Assembly: GCA_001799695.1 (NCBI GenBank)
Contig: MGTY01000100.1
Span: forward strand, 1 to 59,969
DNA length: 59,969 nucleotides
Direction of reading: 5' to 3'
Source of the DNA: Elusimicrobia bacterium GWA2_69_24
Lineage (GTDB): Bacteria; Elusimicrobiota; Elusimicrobia; UBA1565
Shown here: piece after piece, positions 40,478-50,178 of the stretch
How positions within the stretch are numbered: the first letter of the stretch is position 1
Layout: each line of letters begins with the position of its first letter
Made by a program: the position numbers and the translations under genes
The notes under the pieces: generated by a model
What the model saw: the letters and a program-made list of their open reading frames with translations, nothing else
Told to the model about the DNA's origin: nothing
Databases searched by the model: none

Positions 40478-41467
40478 TTACGTCCACGGAGAGCGCCGGA
40501 TGTTGAAGATCACCTTGCTGCCATCGGGCTCGAGCGTGAACGGCAGCTCGCGGTAGCCGCCGAGGGCGGACCGCAGCGCGGCCTGGGCGGCCCACGGGCA
40601 GTAGAGCAGCAGGAATCCGCCGCCCCCGGCGCCGGTCAGCTTGCCGCCGGTCGCGCCGGCGGCCCGGGCCCGCTCGTAGAGCGCGTCGAGGTCGGCGCTC
40701 GACACGCCGGGGGCCAGGCGCCGCTTCTGCTGCCAGCAGCGATGGAGGAGCGGGCCGAGGGCCGCGAGGCCGCCGTCCAGCAGCCGGCTCCTGGTCTCGA
40801 ACGCCGCCGCCCTCAGGCCGCGGATCTCGGCGAGCCGCTCGGGGATGTTCCGGCGCTGCTCGTCCAGGATCGCCTCGCTGGGGCGTGTGCGGTTGGTGAA
40901 GAACAGGAGCAGGTTCGACACGAGTGCGCGCTTGCGCGCCTCGGGGACCGGGATCCGCTCGACCCGCACGTCGTCGGCCGGGCCGAACTGGAAGAAGCGG
41001 AGGTTGCCGTAGGCGGCGATGTACTGGTCCTGCACCCCGATCGGCTTCTTGAGCAGGTCGATCTCGATCTCGCACGCCTCGCGGGCCAGCCGCTCGGCGG
41101 GCGCCTGCATGCCCTGGTAGGCGTAGAACGCGTTGAGCAGCCCGACCGTCACGCTGCCCGAGGACCCGAGGCCCGTCCCCTCGGACGGGACGTCGCTGAG
41201 CGTGGTGATCTCCACGCCGTGCGTGATCCCGGTCCGCCGCATCGCCTCGCGCACGAGGTCGTGCCGGAGATCGTCGACGTGATCGACGATCTCCTTGACG
41301 GAGTAGTTGACGTAGATCCGATCGTCGAAGCGCTCCTTGACGATCACGTACAGGTACTTGTCGATGGCGAGGCTGACGACGGCCCCGCCCTCCGTCCGGA
41401 AGAATTCCGGGAAATCCGAGCCGCCGCCGGCCAGGCTGATCCGGAGCGGGGTCTGGGTGATGATCAC
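40478..41467 (-). CDS. GHMP-family sugar kinase, HddA-like
   Basis: 329 residues, GTG start. PLRISLAGGGSDFPEFF opens the fold; GTGLGSSGSVTVGLLNA is the ATP-binding glycine/serine loop, and KLTGAGGGGFLLLY the third GHMP motif. D-glycero-D-manno-heptose-7-phosphate kinases (HddA) have this layout and pair with HddC-like nucleotidyltransferases, as here. No GmhA or GmhB is seen in the window, so the substrate could be another sugar phosphate or those steps may be supplied elsewhere. The upstream epimerase ends one base before the start. Confidence 0.85.
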   Translation of the reverse strand: MIITQTPLRISLAGGGSDFPEFFRTEGGAVVSLAIDKYLYVIVKERFDDRIYVNYSVKEIVDHVDDLRHDLVREAMRRTGITHGVEITTLSDVPSEGTGLGSSGSVTVGLLNAFYAYQGMQAPAERLAREACEIEIDLLKKPIGVQDQYIAAYGNLRFFQFGPADDVRVERIPVPEARKRALVSNLLLFFTNRTRPSEAILDEQRRNIPERLAEIRGLRAAAFETRSRLLDGGLAALGPLLHRCWQQKRRLAPGVSSADLDALYERARAAGATGGKLTGAGGGGFLLLYCPWAAQAALRSALGGYRELPFTLEPDGSKVIFNIRRSPWT

Positions 41468-41468
41468 G

Positions 41469-42581
41469 CTAGCCCTCTCCCCGGCGGACCACCTGGAGCT
41501 CGGCCATCCGCTGCTCGGCGTGGTCGAGCACGTCGCCGTCGATCGCCTGGGTGCGCAGCCACGCGACGTAGTCGGCGGCGCTCTTCTCGATCGCGTGGCG
41601 CGGGACCCAGCCCAGCGCGGCGAGCCGGGAGACGTCGGAGACGATGTGGCGGGTATCGCCGAACCGGTAGGCGCCCTCGACGCGGGGTGGCACCGTGGAC
41701 CCCACGGCGCGGGCCACCGCCCGGTACAGCTCCAGCACCGTCCACGCCCGGCCGGCGCCGACGTTGAACACCTGGTCGTCCGCCCGCGGATCGTCCAGCA
41801 CCAGCAGGGTCGCCCGCACGACGTCCTCGATGTTGATGTAGTCGCGGAGCTGGGCGCCGTCCTCGTAGACGAGCGGCGGGCGTCCGAGGGCCAGCGCCAG
41901 CGCGAAGACCCGGCAGGCGCCGGAGTACGCGTTGGCGAGGGACTGGCGGGGCCCCTGGACGATGGAGTAGCGGAGCGCGACGGTGGGAATCCCGTACCGA
42001 CGCCCGAGGTTCAGGGCGAGCAGCTCCTCGACGTACTTGGAGATCGCGTACTGGTTGTGCGGCGCGGGCTGATCTTCGGGACAGGCCACCGGCGTGACCG
42101 GCGCCCCGCAGCGCGGACACCGCACCTCCCAGTCCCTGCACCGGAGCTGCGCCTCGGCGCGCGGCGGCGGGGCGACGACGCCGTGGAGCGCGCAGCGATA
42201 AGTCCCCTCCCCGTACACCGCCTGGGACGAGGCCACCAGGACCTTGCGGACGGGCAGCCGCCGCTCCACCACCACCTCGAACAAGAGCGCGGTGCCGACC
42301 GCGTTGACGTGGAAGAAGGTGGAGAAATCCGGCAGGTAGTCCTGGTAGGCGGCGAGGTGGATGACGGCGTCGATCCCGTCGAGGGCACGGATCCAGTCGT
42401 CCTTGCGGCGGACGTCGCCCCGAACCAGCTCGGCCTGCGGCGGCAGGAAGCCGCGGTCGCGCCGCGGGTGGATGCGTGGCTCGAGAGAATCCAGCGCGCG
42501 GACCCGATGGCCCCGCCGGAGCAGCGCCTCCGCCGTGTGGGAGCCGATGAACCCCGCGCCCCCCGTGACCAGGACCCTCAT
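41469..42581 (-). CDS. NAD-dependent epimerase, dTDP-L-rhamnose 4-epimerase type
   Basis: 370 residues, extended SDR fold: VLVTGGAGFIGSHTAEALL at the N-terminus, SSQAVYGEGTYRC and NQYAISKYVEE (YxxxK) around the active site. Between them a Cys-rich insert (LRCRDWEVRCPRCGAPV, then ACPED) forms a probable zinc ribbon, a feature of dTDP-L-rhamnose 4-epimerases of actinobacteria and Burkholderia. It is expected to interconvert dTDP-rhamnose and dTDP-6-deoxytalose. It sits with the HddA-like kinase and the initiating transferase in the lipid-linked assembly unit. Confidence 0.82.
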   Translation of the reverse strand: MRVLVTGGAGFIGSHTAEALLRRGHRVRALDSLEPRIHPRRDRGFLPPQAELVRGDVRRKDDWIRALDGIDAVIHLAAYQDYLPDFSTFFHVNAVGTALLFEVVVERRLPVRKVLVASSQAVYGEGTYRCALHGVVAPPPRAEAQLRCRDWEVRCPRCGAPVTPVACPEDQPAPHNQYAISKYVEELLALNLGRRYGIPTVALRYSIVQGPRQSLANAYSGACRVFALALALGRPPLVYEDGAQLRDYINIEDVVRATLLVLDDPRADDQVFNVGAGRAWTVLELYRAVARAVGSTVPPRVEGAYRFGDTRHIVSDVSRLAALGWVPRHAIEKSAADYVAWLRTQAIDGDVLDHAEQRMAELQVVRRGEG

Positions 42582-42594
42582 GCGGCGCGGCGCT

Positions 42595-44013
42595 CTAGGA
42601 CGCCCCCCGCGCGAACAGCACCGCGGGGATGGTCCGGAGGAGGATCTTGACGTCGAGCCAGAGCGACCAGTTGTCGATGTACTCCAGGTCGAGCTTGACC
42701 CACTCGTCGAAGTCCACGATCGAGTTTCGCCCCTTGATCTGCCAGAGGCACGTGATCCCGGGCTTGATGCTCAGCTTGCGCCGGTGCCACGACTCGAAGC
42801 GGGGGACCTCGGTCACCAGGGGCGGCCGCGGCCCCACCAGGCTCATGGTCCCTGTGAGGACGCTGTAGAGCTGCGGCAGCTCGTCGAGGCTGAACTTCCG
42901 GAGCCATCGTCCCACCGGCGTGACCCGGCTGTCGTTCTTCATCTTGAACACGGGCCCCTTCATCTCGTTGAACGGGGCCAGCGAATCCTTCACCCGATCT
43001 GCGTCGACGTACATCGTCCGGAACTTGTAGCTGACGAAGGGGCGCCGGTTGAACCCCACGACCCGCCAGAGGTAGAAGACCGGCCCCGCCGAGGAGCACT
43101 TGATCGCGACGGCGATCGCCAGGAACAGCGGCGCGAGCACGACCAGGCCGATCGACGAGACGACCACGTCCAGCACGCGCTTGAAGAAGAGCTGCCACTC
43201 GTGCTCGGACGTCGGCGCCAGGATCACGGCCGGCAGATCCGCGACTTGCGCCAGGCGCGGGGGCGAGGTCTCGGACGCCAACCAGTCGGACAGGACGAGG
43301 ACCGTGAGGCCGATCTTGTCGCACTCGACGAACACTCCCCGGAGAACGGCGAACTCCTCGAGGGGCACGGCGACCACGACCTGGTCCAGGATCAGCTCGC
43401 GGGCCAGCCGGGGGAAATCGTCGTACGCCCCGAGGACCCTCGAGCCGGCCACCGGCCTGCCCACGTCGCCGGCCTCCGCCGACAGGAAGCCGAGGACGTG
43501 GAGCCCCCACCCCGGGTTCGCGCTGCAGCGCGACGCGAGGGCGCGCGCGAGCGAGCCGGTCCCGACGACGAGCACCGAGCGCCGGCGCGCGTCGCTCCGA
43601 AGCCGGCGCTCGAGCCACCGGTCGAAGAGCGCGCGCTCGACGAGCAGGACGCCGCAGGCGACGCCGACGAACAGGAAGATGAGGGTCCGGGGGATGAACA
43701 GGATCCGGAAGGCGTACCCGACCGCCAGGACGATCAGGAGCCCCAGGGCGGACACTTTCGCCAGGCGGCGCCACTCGCGGCCGGACGAATCGGGCGCCTC
43801 GTGGTCCTCGAACCGGAACAGGAGCCAGGCCCAGAGACCGGCGACGCCGACGATGACCGCCCAGTACTCGTGCAGCGGGAGCGTCTCCCCGACGGTGATG
43901 AAGTCCGGCAGGTAGTGGCGGAGGTAGTACGTGGCCACGAAGGCCACGGCCACCGCCAGGGCGTCCGCGACGACGCGCATCGGGCGGGCGAGGGGCTCCG
44001 CGTACGTCGTCAC
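42595..44013 (-). CDS. Initiating phosphoglycosyl transferase, WbaP/WcaJ-like
   Basis: 472 residues, GTG start at 44013. The N-terminal half has four to five membrane helices and a CoA-binding-like Rossmann part (SVLVVGTGSLARALASR). The C-terminal catalytic domain carries KRVLDVVVSSIGLVVLAPLF, SYKFRTMYVDAD, the Asp-Glu dyad in FSLDELPQLYSVLTGTM, SLVGPRPPLVTE and KPGITCLWQIKGRN. It transfers a sugar-1-phosphate from a UDP-sugar to undecaprenyl phosphate and so starts the repeat unit. The upstream GT4 stop overlaps its GTG (GTGA). Confidence 0.93.
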   Translation of the reverse strand: MTTYAEPLARPMRVVADALAVAVAFVATYYLRHYLPDFITVGETLPLHEYWAVIVGVAGLWAWLLFRFEDHEAPDSSGREWRRLAKVSALGLLIVLAVGYAFRILFIPRTLIFLFVGVACGVLLVERALFDRWLERRLRSDARRRSVLVVGTGSLARALASRCSANPGWGLHVLGFLSAEAGDVGRPVAGSRVLGAYDDFPRLARELILDQVVVAVPLEEFAVLRGVFVECDKIGLTVLVLSDWLASETSPPRLAQVADLPAVILAPTSEHEWQLFFKRVLDVVVSSIGLVVLAPLFLAIAVAIKCSSAGPVFYLWRVVGFNRRPFVSYKFRTMYVDADRVKDSLAPFNEMKGPVFKMKNDSRVTPVGRWLRKFSLDELPQLYSVLTGTMSLVGPRPPLVTEVPRFESWHRRKLSIKPGITCLWQIKGRNSIVDFDEWVKLDLEYIDNWSLWLDVKILLRTIPAVLFARGAS

Positions 44014-45113
44014 GCGGTGGCCTCCCGGCCCAGGTGCCGCACGGCGGCCTCGCGGATCCGCGACCTGAAGACCGCCGTGTCGAAGCGGAGCGCGTGGGCG
44101 CGGATCAGGGCAGGGTCGAATCTCCGGCTGATCGACGCTTCCACCGCGTCGGCGATGTCAGCAAGGGACTGGGTCGTGAACAGCACGCCGGTCTCCCCCT
44201 CCCTCACCGTCTCCAGCGCCCCGCCCGCGGCGTAGGCGATCACCGGTCTGCCGCATGCCTGCGCTTCCACGGCGGCGATGCCGAAGTCTTCCTTCGCGGG
44301 CAGGACGAGCGCGCTACAGCGTGCGTAGTAGTCTATCAAACGCTCTCGCGAAACCCGGCCAACAAAGCGCACCGTCGGTCCCGCCTGGGCCTCGAGGAGC
44401 CGACGCTGCCGGCCTTCACCGACGATCACGAGGGGGCGGCCGAGTACATTGAACGCCGCGACGGCCAGGTCGATGCGCTTGGCGGGTACCAGGCGGGAGA
44501 CCACGAGGAAAAATTCGCCCCGACTGTTTCCGGAAATCGGCATCTGCGCTGCATCGACGGGGGGATGGATCACCTCCGAGCTGCGGCTATAGATGGTGCC
44601 GATCTGGCCCGCGATCTCCCGTGAGTTCGCGATGAAGCTCGTGACTCGCTGCGCGGCATCACGGTCGAGGCGCTGGAGATTCCGGATAAGGGGCCGGAGC
44701 CCCGCCCTGACCGGCCACGACAGCCCCTCGCCGCGGGCGTAGCTCTCGAAGTCCCAGAGAAAGCGGGTCGGCGCATGGCAGTAGCAGAGGTGGCTCGTCG
44801 AGGCCGGCGGTCTCACCGCTTTCGCGAAGGAGGATGCGCTGCTGATCACCAGGTCGAATCCGCGCAGATCGAACCGCCGGAACGCGAAGGGATAGAGGGG
44901 GAGCAGGTAGCGCTGCCGCCGCGCGGCGGGGAGCGGCAGGCGCTGGAGGAACGAGGTCCTGACGTCGGCACGGGCGAGCGGCCCGTGGAAGCTGCCGCGG
45001 TCGTGGATCGAGGTGTAGAGGGGAGCGCCGGGGAACGCCTCCAGGAGCGCCTCCACCACGCGCTCCGCCCCTCCGTACTGCACGAGGTAGTCGTGGACGA
45101 GCGCGACTCTCAT
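44010..45113 (-). CDS. GT4-family glycosyltransferase, WbaZ-like
   Basis: 367 residues. The opening VALVHDYLVQYGGAERVVEALLE-type stretch, SFHGPL, CHAPTRFLWDFE and the donor-domain SRLVPAKRIDLAVAAFNVLG and EDFGIAAVEAQACGRPVIAY (EX7E) match GT4 mannosyl/rhamnosyltransferases that act early on the lipid-linked acceptor. Parts of its coding sequence are less GC-rich (about 58-62 percent by hand count around 44281-44580) than the neighbouring genes. It is coupled downstream to the initiating transferase (GTGA) and upstream to another GT4 (ATGA). Confidence 0.87.
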   Translation of the reverse strand: MRVALVHDYLVQYGGAERVVEALLEAFPGAPLYTSIHDRGSFHGPLARADVRTSFLQRLPLPAARRQRYLLPLYPFAFRRFDLRGFDLVISSASSFAKAVRPPASTSHLCYCHAPTRFLWDFESYARGEGLSWPVRAGLRPLIRNLQRLDRDAAQRVTSFIANSREIAGQIGTIYSRSSEVIHPPVDAAQMPISGNSRGEFFLVVSRLVPAKRIDLAVAAFNVLGRPLVIVGEGRQRRLLEAQAGPTVRFVGRVSRERLIDYYARCSALVLPAKEDFGIAAVEAQACGRPVIAYAAGGALETVREGETGVLFTTQSLADIADAVEASISRRFDPALIRAHALRFDTAVFRSRIREAAVRHLGREATA

Positions 45114-46255
45114 CGCCGCCGCGCGAGAACGGCGCGATAGACCGCCTCGATCTGCGCCGCTTCCCGGGCGACCGTAAAACTCCGCGCGGCTCGCTCCCGC
45201 CCGGCGCCCCCCATGCGGTCCCGCGTCCGCCCGTCGCCGAGGATCGCCCGGAGGGCCTCGGCGAGCGCCTCGGGGTCGCGCGGGGGCACGAGGAGGCCGT
45301 GGACGCCATGCTCGACGATTTCCGGAACCCCGCCTGCCCGTGTCGCGACGACCGGGACGCCACGCGCCATCGCCTCGATCAGGACGAGGCCGAAGGGCTC
45401 CGCGACGGAGGCCAGGACGAGCACGTCGAGATCGTCGTAGACGCGGTGCACCGCGCCGGCATGGTCGCCGAAATAAACGGCCCGCTCGAGGCTCAGGTTC
45501 CCGGCCAGCCGGCGCAGCGCCGCGGCGTACTCGACGTTCTCCCGGCGGAACTTGGCCGTGCCGTCGATGACCAGCCGGGCATCGGGGAGGTCCCTGCGCA
45601 CGATCGCCAGCGCCCGCACGACGTCCTCGTGGCGCTTCCAGGGGGCGATCTGGCCGAGGACACCGATGAGCGGGGTCGAAGGAGCGAGCCCGAGCTCCGC
45701 CCGTAGCGTCCCCGGCTCGCGCGACGGCTCGCCGAGCGTCGTCCCCGGGTGAATCGTGGAGCTCCGCTCGAGCAGTCCCGGCCCGGTGCAGAAGTCGCGG
45801 CGCACGGCTTCCGAGATGGCGATGCGCCAGTCGGCCTGCCGGGCCACCCGCCGGATGACGCGGCCGAGCCCGCTCGTGGGGAGGAAATCCTTGAGGTGCC
45901 AGACGACGGGCCGCCGGTGAACGGGCTGCGCGAGCGAGGCGACCAGGCCCGCGCGGATCGAGTTCGCGTGGACGAGATCGACCTCCTCCCGGCGGAGCCG
46001 GACGCCGAGCTGCGCGGCGGCGCGCAGGGTCGCGAGCGCCCCTGCCGCGACGCGCGTCGGGCTCGCGGACATCCGCGGCGCGCAGTCGGCGACGCCACGG
46101 GTGCGGATCCCGGCGGCGTCGAGCCTGCGCGCCAGCTCGCTCGCGGCGGGGCAGAACACGAGCGGATCCGTCTCCCGCAGCGCGGCGACGACCTGGAGGA
46201 GATCGATCTCCGCGCCCGAGACGGCGCCGGTGTGGCTGTAGTACGCGACCCTCAC
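45110..46255 (-). CDS. GT4-family glycosyltransferase
   Basis: 381 residues, GTG start. The N-terminal [35 protein letters not shown] and HPGTTLGEP blocks mark the acceptor domain. [20 protein letters not shown] and [20 protein letters not shown] (EX7E) mark the donor domain. It belongs to the middle of a three-GT4 coupled array (44010-47421), each probably adding one sugar in the cytoplasm. Specificity is unknown. Confidence 0.87.
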   Translation of the reverse strand: MRVAYYSHTGAVSGAEIDLLQVVAALRETDPLVFCPAASELARRLDAAGIRTRGVADCAPRMSASPTRVAAGALATLRAAAQLGVRLRREEVDLVHANSIRAGLVASLAQPVHRRPVVWHLKDFLPTSGLGRVIRRVARQADWRIAISEAVRRDFCTGPGLLERSSTIHPGTTLGEPSREPGTLRAELGLAPSTPLIGVLGQIAPWKRHEDVVRALAIVRRDLPDARLVIDGTAKFRRENVEYAAALRRLAGNLSLERAVYFGDHAGAVHRVYDDLDVLVLASVAEPFGLVLIEAMARGVPVVATRAGGVPEIVEHGVHGLLVPPRDPEALAEALRAILGDGRTRDRMGGAGRERAARSFTVAREAAQIEAVYRAVLARRR

Positions 46256-47421
46256 GCCGTCCCCCGCCGCGCGTCGCGGAACACCGCCTCGACCCTCGGG
46301 ACGATCCGATCCCAGTCGTACCGCCCGGCGTATGCGCGACACGCCGCGCGTGACGGCAGCCACGCCGGGGCGCCAAGCGCCTCGGCGAGCTTCGCCGAAA
46401 GGGCTTCCGCGGAGGCGTCGTCACAGACGAGCCGGGGTTCGAGCCCGGAGAGCACCTCGGGCGTGGCGCCGACCGGGGTCCCGACCACCGGCGTCCCACA
46501 GGCGAGGGCCTCGAGCGTCGCGAGCCCGAAGCCCTCGAGGGCTGTCGACGGAACCACCGCGAGGTCGGCGGCCGCGAGGAGGGCGGCGAGCCGGTCGTCC
46601 GGGACTCGCCCGAGGAAGCGCACGGTGGCGCCGAGCCCGAGGGCCGCGACGCGGCGCTCGAGCGCGCCGCGCGCCGGCCCCTCGCCGCCGATCAGGAGCA
46701 GCGCCTCCGGCGTCCGCCGCACGACGTCGGCCATGGCGCCGATGAGTCCGTCGAGCCCCATTCGGGGGACGAGGCGCCGGACCGTCAGCAGGAGCGGGCG
46801 ACCGTCCGGGAGCCCGAGGCGCCGCCTGACTTCCCGGATGTCGTCGGCGGGGCGAAACCGCTCGAGGTCCACGCCGCCCGGGATCACGGCGATGCGATCG
46901 CGCGAGACCCCGCAGGTGGCGCGGAGGAGCCGGGCGGAGCTGTCGCTCAGCACGACGAACCGGTCGCAGCGGCGATACGCGAGCCGTTCGACGAGCTTCT
47001 TAACGGCATACCGGCCGAGCGCCACGGGACGATGCCAACCGGGGCGCGCGCCGTCTTCGATCCAGCCCTCCTCGGCCCAGGGACCGTGGAAATGGCACAC
47101 GACCGGAACGGCCCGGGGCAGGCCCCCATAGACCGCGCCCAGCGCGCTCAGAGCGAAGTGCGGGTTGTAGAGGTCGATCCCGTCGTCGGAGATGGCCCGC
47201 GCCGCCCTCCGAAACGCCAGGGCGCGACGGAACGGGCCCGCCGTCTCCGGCGCGCAGGAGACCACACGAAGGCCACCGGCGACGACGCCGACCTCGCCGT
47301 GGACCAGGGCCGTGACCCGATGCTGGCGCTGGGCGAGCCGCCGCGCCAGCTCGGCGAAGTAGACCTGAAGGCCCCCGTGCACGCGGCCCGGCCACTCCAT
47401 GCCGGACATCAGGATGCGCAC
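46252..47421 (-). CDS. GT4-family glycosyltransferase
   Basis: 389 residues, GTG start at 47421. VRILMSGMEWPGRVHGGLQV opens a GT-B fold; LLTVRRLVPRMGLDGLIGAM and LEGFGLATLEALACGTPVVG (EX7E) are in the donor domain. It starts seven bases after the stop of the GT-C-like gene upstream and overlaps the next GT4 (GTGA). Probably a sugar transferase of repeat-unit assembly. Confidence 0.85.
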   Translation of the reverse strand: MRILMSGMEWPGRVHGGLQVYFAELARRLAQRQHRVTALVHGEVGVVAGGLRVVSCAPETAGPFRRALAFRRAARAISDDGIDLYNPHFALSALGAVYGGLPRAVPVVCHFHGPWAEEGWIEDGARPGWHRPVALGRYAVKKLVERLAYRRCDRFVVLSDSSARLLRATCGVSRDRIAVIPGGVDLERFRPADDIREVRRRLGLPDGRPLLLTVRRLVPRMGLDGLIGAMADVVRRTPEALLLIGGEGPARGALERRVAALGLGATVRFLGRVPDDRLAALLAAADLAVVPSTALEGFGLATLEALACGTPVVGTPVGATPEVLSGLEPRLVCDDASAEALSAKLAEALGAPAWLPSRAACRAYAGRYDWDRIVPRVEAVFRDARRGTA

Positions 47422-47428
47422 GTCGTCC

Positions 47429-48790
47429 TCAGTACTGGACGCCCTGCAGCCGCTGCTCGTGCTCCAGGGCCTGGACGGCGCGAATGAACGCGTCACGGTT
47501 GGTGAAGAACAGCGGCCCGTACTGCAGGGCGATCACCGGGACCCGGAACTGGTTCAGGACCATCCGCGACCAGGGGAAGTAGTCACCTCGCGGGATGAGG
47601 CCCAGGCCGAACTGGACGATGAAGAGGACGTTCCAGACTCCTAACGCGGCCACGGCGACCCCGATCCAGCGGAGCCGGCACCGCTGAGCCGCCCAGTCCA
47701 GCGCCAGCGCGAGCCCCAGCACGAAGACCGGCGTGGCGCTGACGAACGGTCGGTTGCCGAAGGACGACCCGCCGACACCGAGCGATTGCCAGCAGCTCGC
47801 GAGGTAGAAGAGGAGCAGCCAGGGCACGCCGACGACGATCGCCAGCTCCCGATCGCGCCGGAAGAGGCGGAACAGGCCGAGGGTCGCGGCGAGGAGGATC
47901 GGCGTCCAGGTGAACATCCCGTGGAGGGACGAGAACAGCAGCTCGACCGGGCGCGGGCTCAGGAAGATGACCCAGAACGGCTCCTCGTAGCCGAACGCCC
48001 AGGGCCGGCCGTACAGGATCGTCTTGATCACCACCTGCGGCACCAGGCCGACGCCGAAGCCGAGCGCGACCAGGGCCGCGCCGCGCCAGCCCGGCCGCGC
48101 CGCGGGGTCGCCCTGTTGTCGAGCGCGGACGAGCGCCAGCGCCGGCACCGCGGCGAAGACGATCGTCTCGTACTTGACGGCGGCCGAGAAGCCGGCGAGC
48201 AGCCCGAGCGCGGCCCACTGCCAGGGCCGACGCCCGCCGCGGGTCCGGTGCCAGACGTACAGGAGCAGGGCGACCACGAACGACGCGTTGGGCTCGGCGA
48301 GCATCGGGAGGAAGTACATGTACACGGGCAGCGACGACGCCACCCAGATCCCGACGACGGCGGCCAGCGCGACCGGCGGCGCCACCCAGCCGCGGGCCAG
48401 GCGGTAGCCGAGCAGCAGCCCCGCGAACGCGAACGTCGCGGTCCCGACGGCCACCGCCCACCGGTACGGCGGCGAGAACCCGTCGAGGGGAACGGCCAGG
48501 CCCAGGGCGTTCCCCGCCGTCGCGATCGCGTGGCCGGCCAGGAAGAACGGCGCCCACAGCACCGCCGAGCCGGGGGCCCAGGGGTTGTCCAGGTACCCGC
48601 GAGGCGTGATCCGGCGCTTGAACAGGTTCTCGCGAAACTTCGGGTCGGCCCGCGCGTACTCGTTCTCGAAGTTCAGGTCGCCGTCGAGGATCACGGAGCG
48701 GACGTACGCGTAGTACCCGTTGCCGTCGCCCCGCACGTAGGGCGTGATCAGGAAGAGGCTCAGCACGAAGACGACGACGAGGCGGCTCAC
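47429..48790 (-). CDS. GT-C-like polytopic membrane protein, copy 1 of a tandem pair
   Basis: 453 residues with about ten hydrophobic helices. The first periplasmic loop contains GDGNGYYAYVRS and DGDLNFENEYARAD; acidic residues near the first loop are typical of GT-C transferases that use polyprenyl-phosphate sugars. The end holds LIPRGDYFPWSRM and a short charged tail. It is clearly homologous to the adjacent upstream gene. With the DPMS-like GT2 and DUF2304 genes just upstream, a role in adding lipid-phosphate-derived sugars outside the membrane is likely. GTG start, GTGA overlap with its twin. The family name cannot be given with certainty. Confidence 0.72.
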   Translation of the reverse strand: MSRLVVVFVLSLFLITPYVRGDGNGYYAYVRSVILDGDLNFENEYARADPKFRENLFKRRITPRGYLDNPWAPGSAVLWAPFFLAGHAIATAGNALGLAVPLDGFSPPYRWAVAVGTATFAFAGLLLGYRLARGWVAPPVALAAVVGIWVASSLPVYMYFLPMLAEPNASFVVALLLYVWHRTRGGRRPWQWAALGLLAGFSAAVKYETIVFAAVPALALVRARQQGDPAARPGWRGAALVALGFGVGLVPQVVIKTILYGRPWAFGYEEPFWVIFLSPRPVELLFSSLHGMFTWTPILLAATLGLFRLFRRDRELAIVVGVPWLLLFYLASCWQSLGVGGSSFGNRPFVSATPVFVLGLALALDWAAQRCRLRWIGVAVAALGVWNVLFIVQFGLGLIPRGDYFPWSRMVLNQFRVPVIALQYGPLFFTNRDAFIRAVQALEHEQRLQGVQY

Positions 48791-50178
48791 TGGACCTCGC
48801 CCGCGCGCCGCTGGGACTCGGCGCGCTGCTGGATGGCCGCGATGAAGGCCTCGCGGTCACGGAAGAACAGCCCCCCGTACCGCACCGCGATCAGCGGGAC
48901 CCGAAACTGATTGGCGATCATGCGAGACCAGGGGAAGTAGTCGCCGCGGGGGATCAGCCCGAGGCCGAACTGGACGATGAACAGGACGTTCCACACGCCG
49001 AAGCCCGCGAGCGCGACCGCAACCCAGCGGAACCGGCCTCGCGCGGTCAACCACTCGATGAGCGCAGCCAGCCCGAGCGTGAAGAAGACGGTCGCGCTGA
49101 CGAAGGGGCGATTCCCGAACGAGGAGGCGGCCACGCCGAGACTCTGCCAGCCGCTCGCGAGGTAGTAGAGCGCCACGCACGGGATCCCGAGCGCCAGGGC
49201 GAACTCACGATCCTTCCGGACGAAGAGGCCGAACCCGAGGGTGGCCAGGAGGAGGATCGGCGTCCAGCTGAACATCCCGTGAAGGGAGGAGAAGAGCATC
49301 TCGATGGGGCGCGGCTGGAGAAAGGCGGGGAGCACGTACTCGTACCCCGTGTCCCAGGGCCGGCCGTAGAGGAGGGTCTTGATGACCATGTGGGGCGCGA
49401 GCCCTACCGCGAATCCGGCCGCCACGAGGCCCACCGTCTTCGCGTCCGCGCGACCGGCGGGATCGCCCTGCTGGCGCACGCGCAGCAGCGCCAGGGCCGG
49501 CACGGCCAGGAACACGATGGTCTCCGTCTTGACCGCCGCCGAGAAGCCCGCCAGGAGGCCGAGCAGCAGCCACTGGCCGGGCCGGCGCCCGCCGCGCGTC
49601 CGGTGCCAGAAGTAGACGAGGAGGGAGACGGTGAACATCCCATTCGCCTGGGCCATCGTCGGCAGGAAATACATGTAGACGGGCAGGGACGACGCGGCCC
49701 AGAGGCCCAGCACGGCGGCCAGCGCGATGCGGGGCGCGACGTAGGCCAGGGCGAGGCGGTAGCAGAGGAGCAGGCCGAGGAAGCCGTACCAGGCGCTGCC
49801 GACGGCGACCGCCCACCGATACGGTGGCGAGAAGCCGTCCGTGGCGACGTCCACCCCGAGCGCCCGGGCCGCCACGGCGACGCCGTGGCCGGCGAGGAAG
49901 AACGGCGTCCACAGGACCACCGAGCCCGGGGCCCAGGGGTTCACCGTCAGGCCGGCCGGCGTCGTCCACCAGTTCTGCTCGGCCTCGCGGAACTTCGGGT
50001 CGGCCCGCGCGTACTCGTTGCGGAAGTCGAGGTCCCCGTCGATCCAGATGGACCGGACGTAGGCGTAGTAGCCGTTGCCGTCGCCGCGGACGTAGGGCGT
50101 GACCAGGCTCAAGGACAGCACGAACAGGACGAGCAGGACCCGCTCGTGGCCGGCGACGGCCGGGAGGCGACGCGTCAT
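48787..50178 (-). CDS. GT-C-like polytopic membrane protein, copy 2 of a tandem pair
   Basis: 463 residues, same plan as copy 1: TPYVRGDGNGYYAYVRS, DFRNEYARADPKFRE, SSLPVYMYFLPTMAQANG, LLYGRPWDTGYEY, LFSSLHGMFSWTPILLLATL and LIPRGDYFPWSRM. Shared blocks along the whole length show a tandem duplication. Both keep the acidic first loop, so both are probably active, perhaps with different donors or acceptors. ATG at 50178 overlaps the DUF2304 stop (ATGA), which ties the pair to the DPMS-like transferase. Confidence 0.72.
   Translation of the reverse strand: MTRRLPAVAGHERVLLVLFVLSLSLVTPYVRGDGNGYYAYVRSIWIDGDLDFRNEYARADPKFREAEQNWWTTPAGLTVNPWAPGSVVLWTPFFLAGHGVAVAARALGVDVATDGFSPPYRWAVAVGSAWYGFLGLLLCYRLALAYVAPRIALAAVLGLWAASSLPVYMYFLPTMAQANGMFTVSLLVYFWHRTRGGRRPGQWLLLGLLAGFSAAVKTETIVFLAVPALALLRVRQQGDPAGRADAKTVGLVAAGFAVGLAPHMVIKTLLYGRPWDTGYEYVLPAFLQPRPIEMLFSSLHGMFSWTPILLLATLGFGLFVRKDREFALALGIPCVALYYLASGWQSLGVAASSFGNRPFVSATVFFTLGLAALIEWLTARGRFRWVAVALAGFGVWNVLFIVQFGLGLIPRGDYFPWSRMIANQFRVPLIAVRYGGLFFRDREAFIAAIQQRAESQRRAGEVQ

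Noticed and set aside
41469..42581. Cys-rich insert in the epimerase as a novel fusion
   Set aside because: The same insert is a normal feature of the dTDP-L-rhamnose 4-epimerase family.
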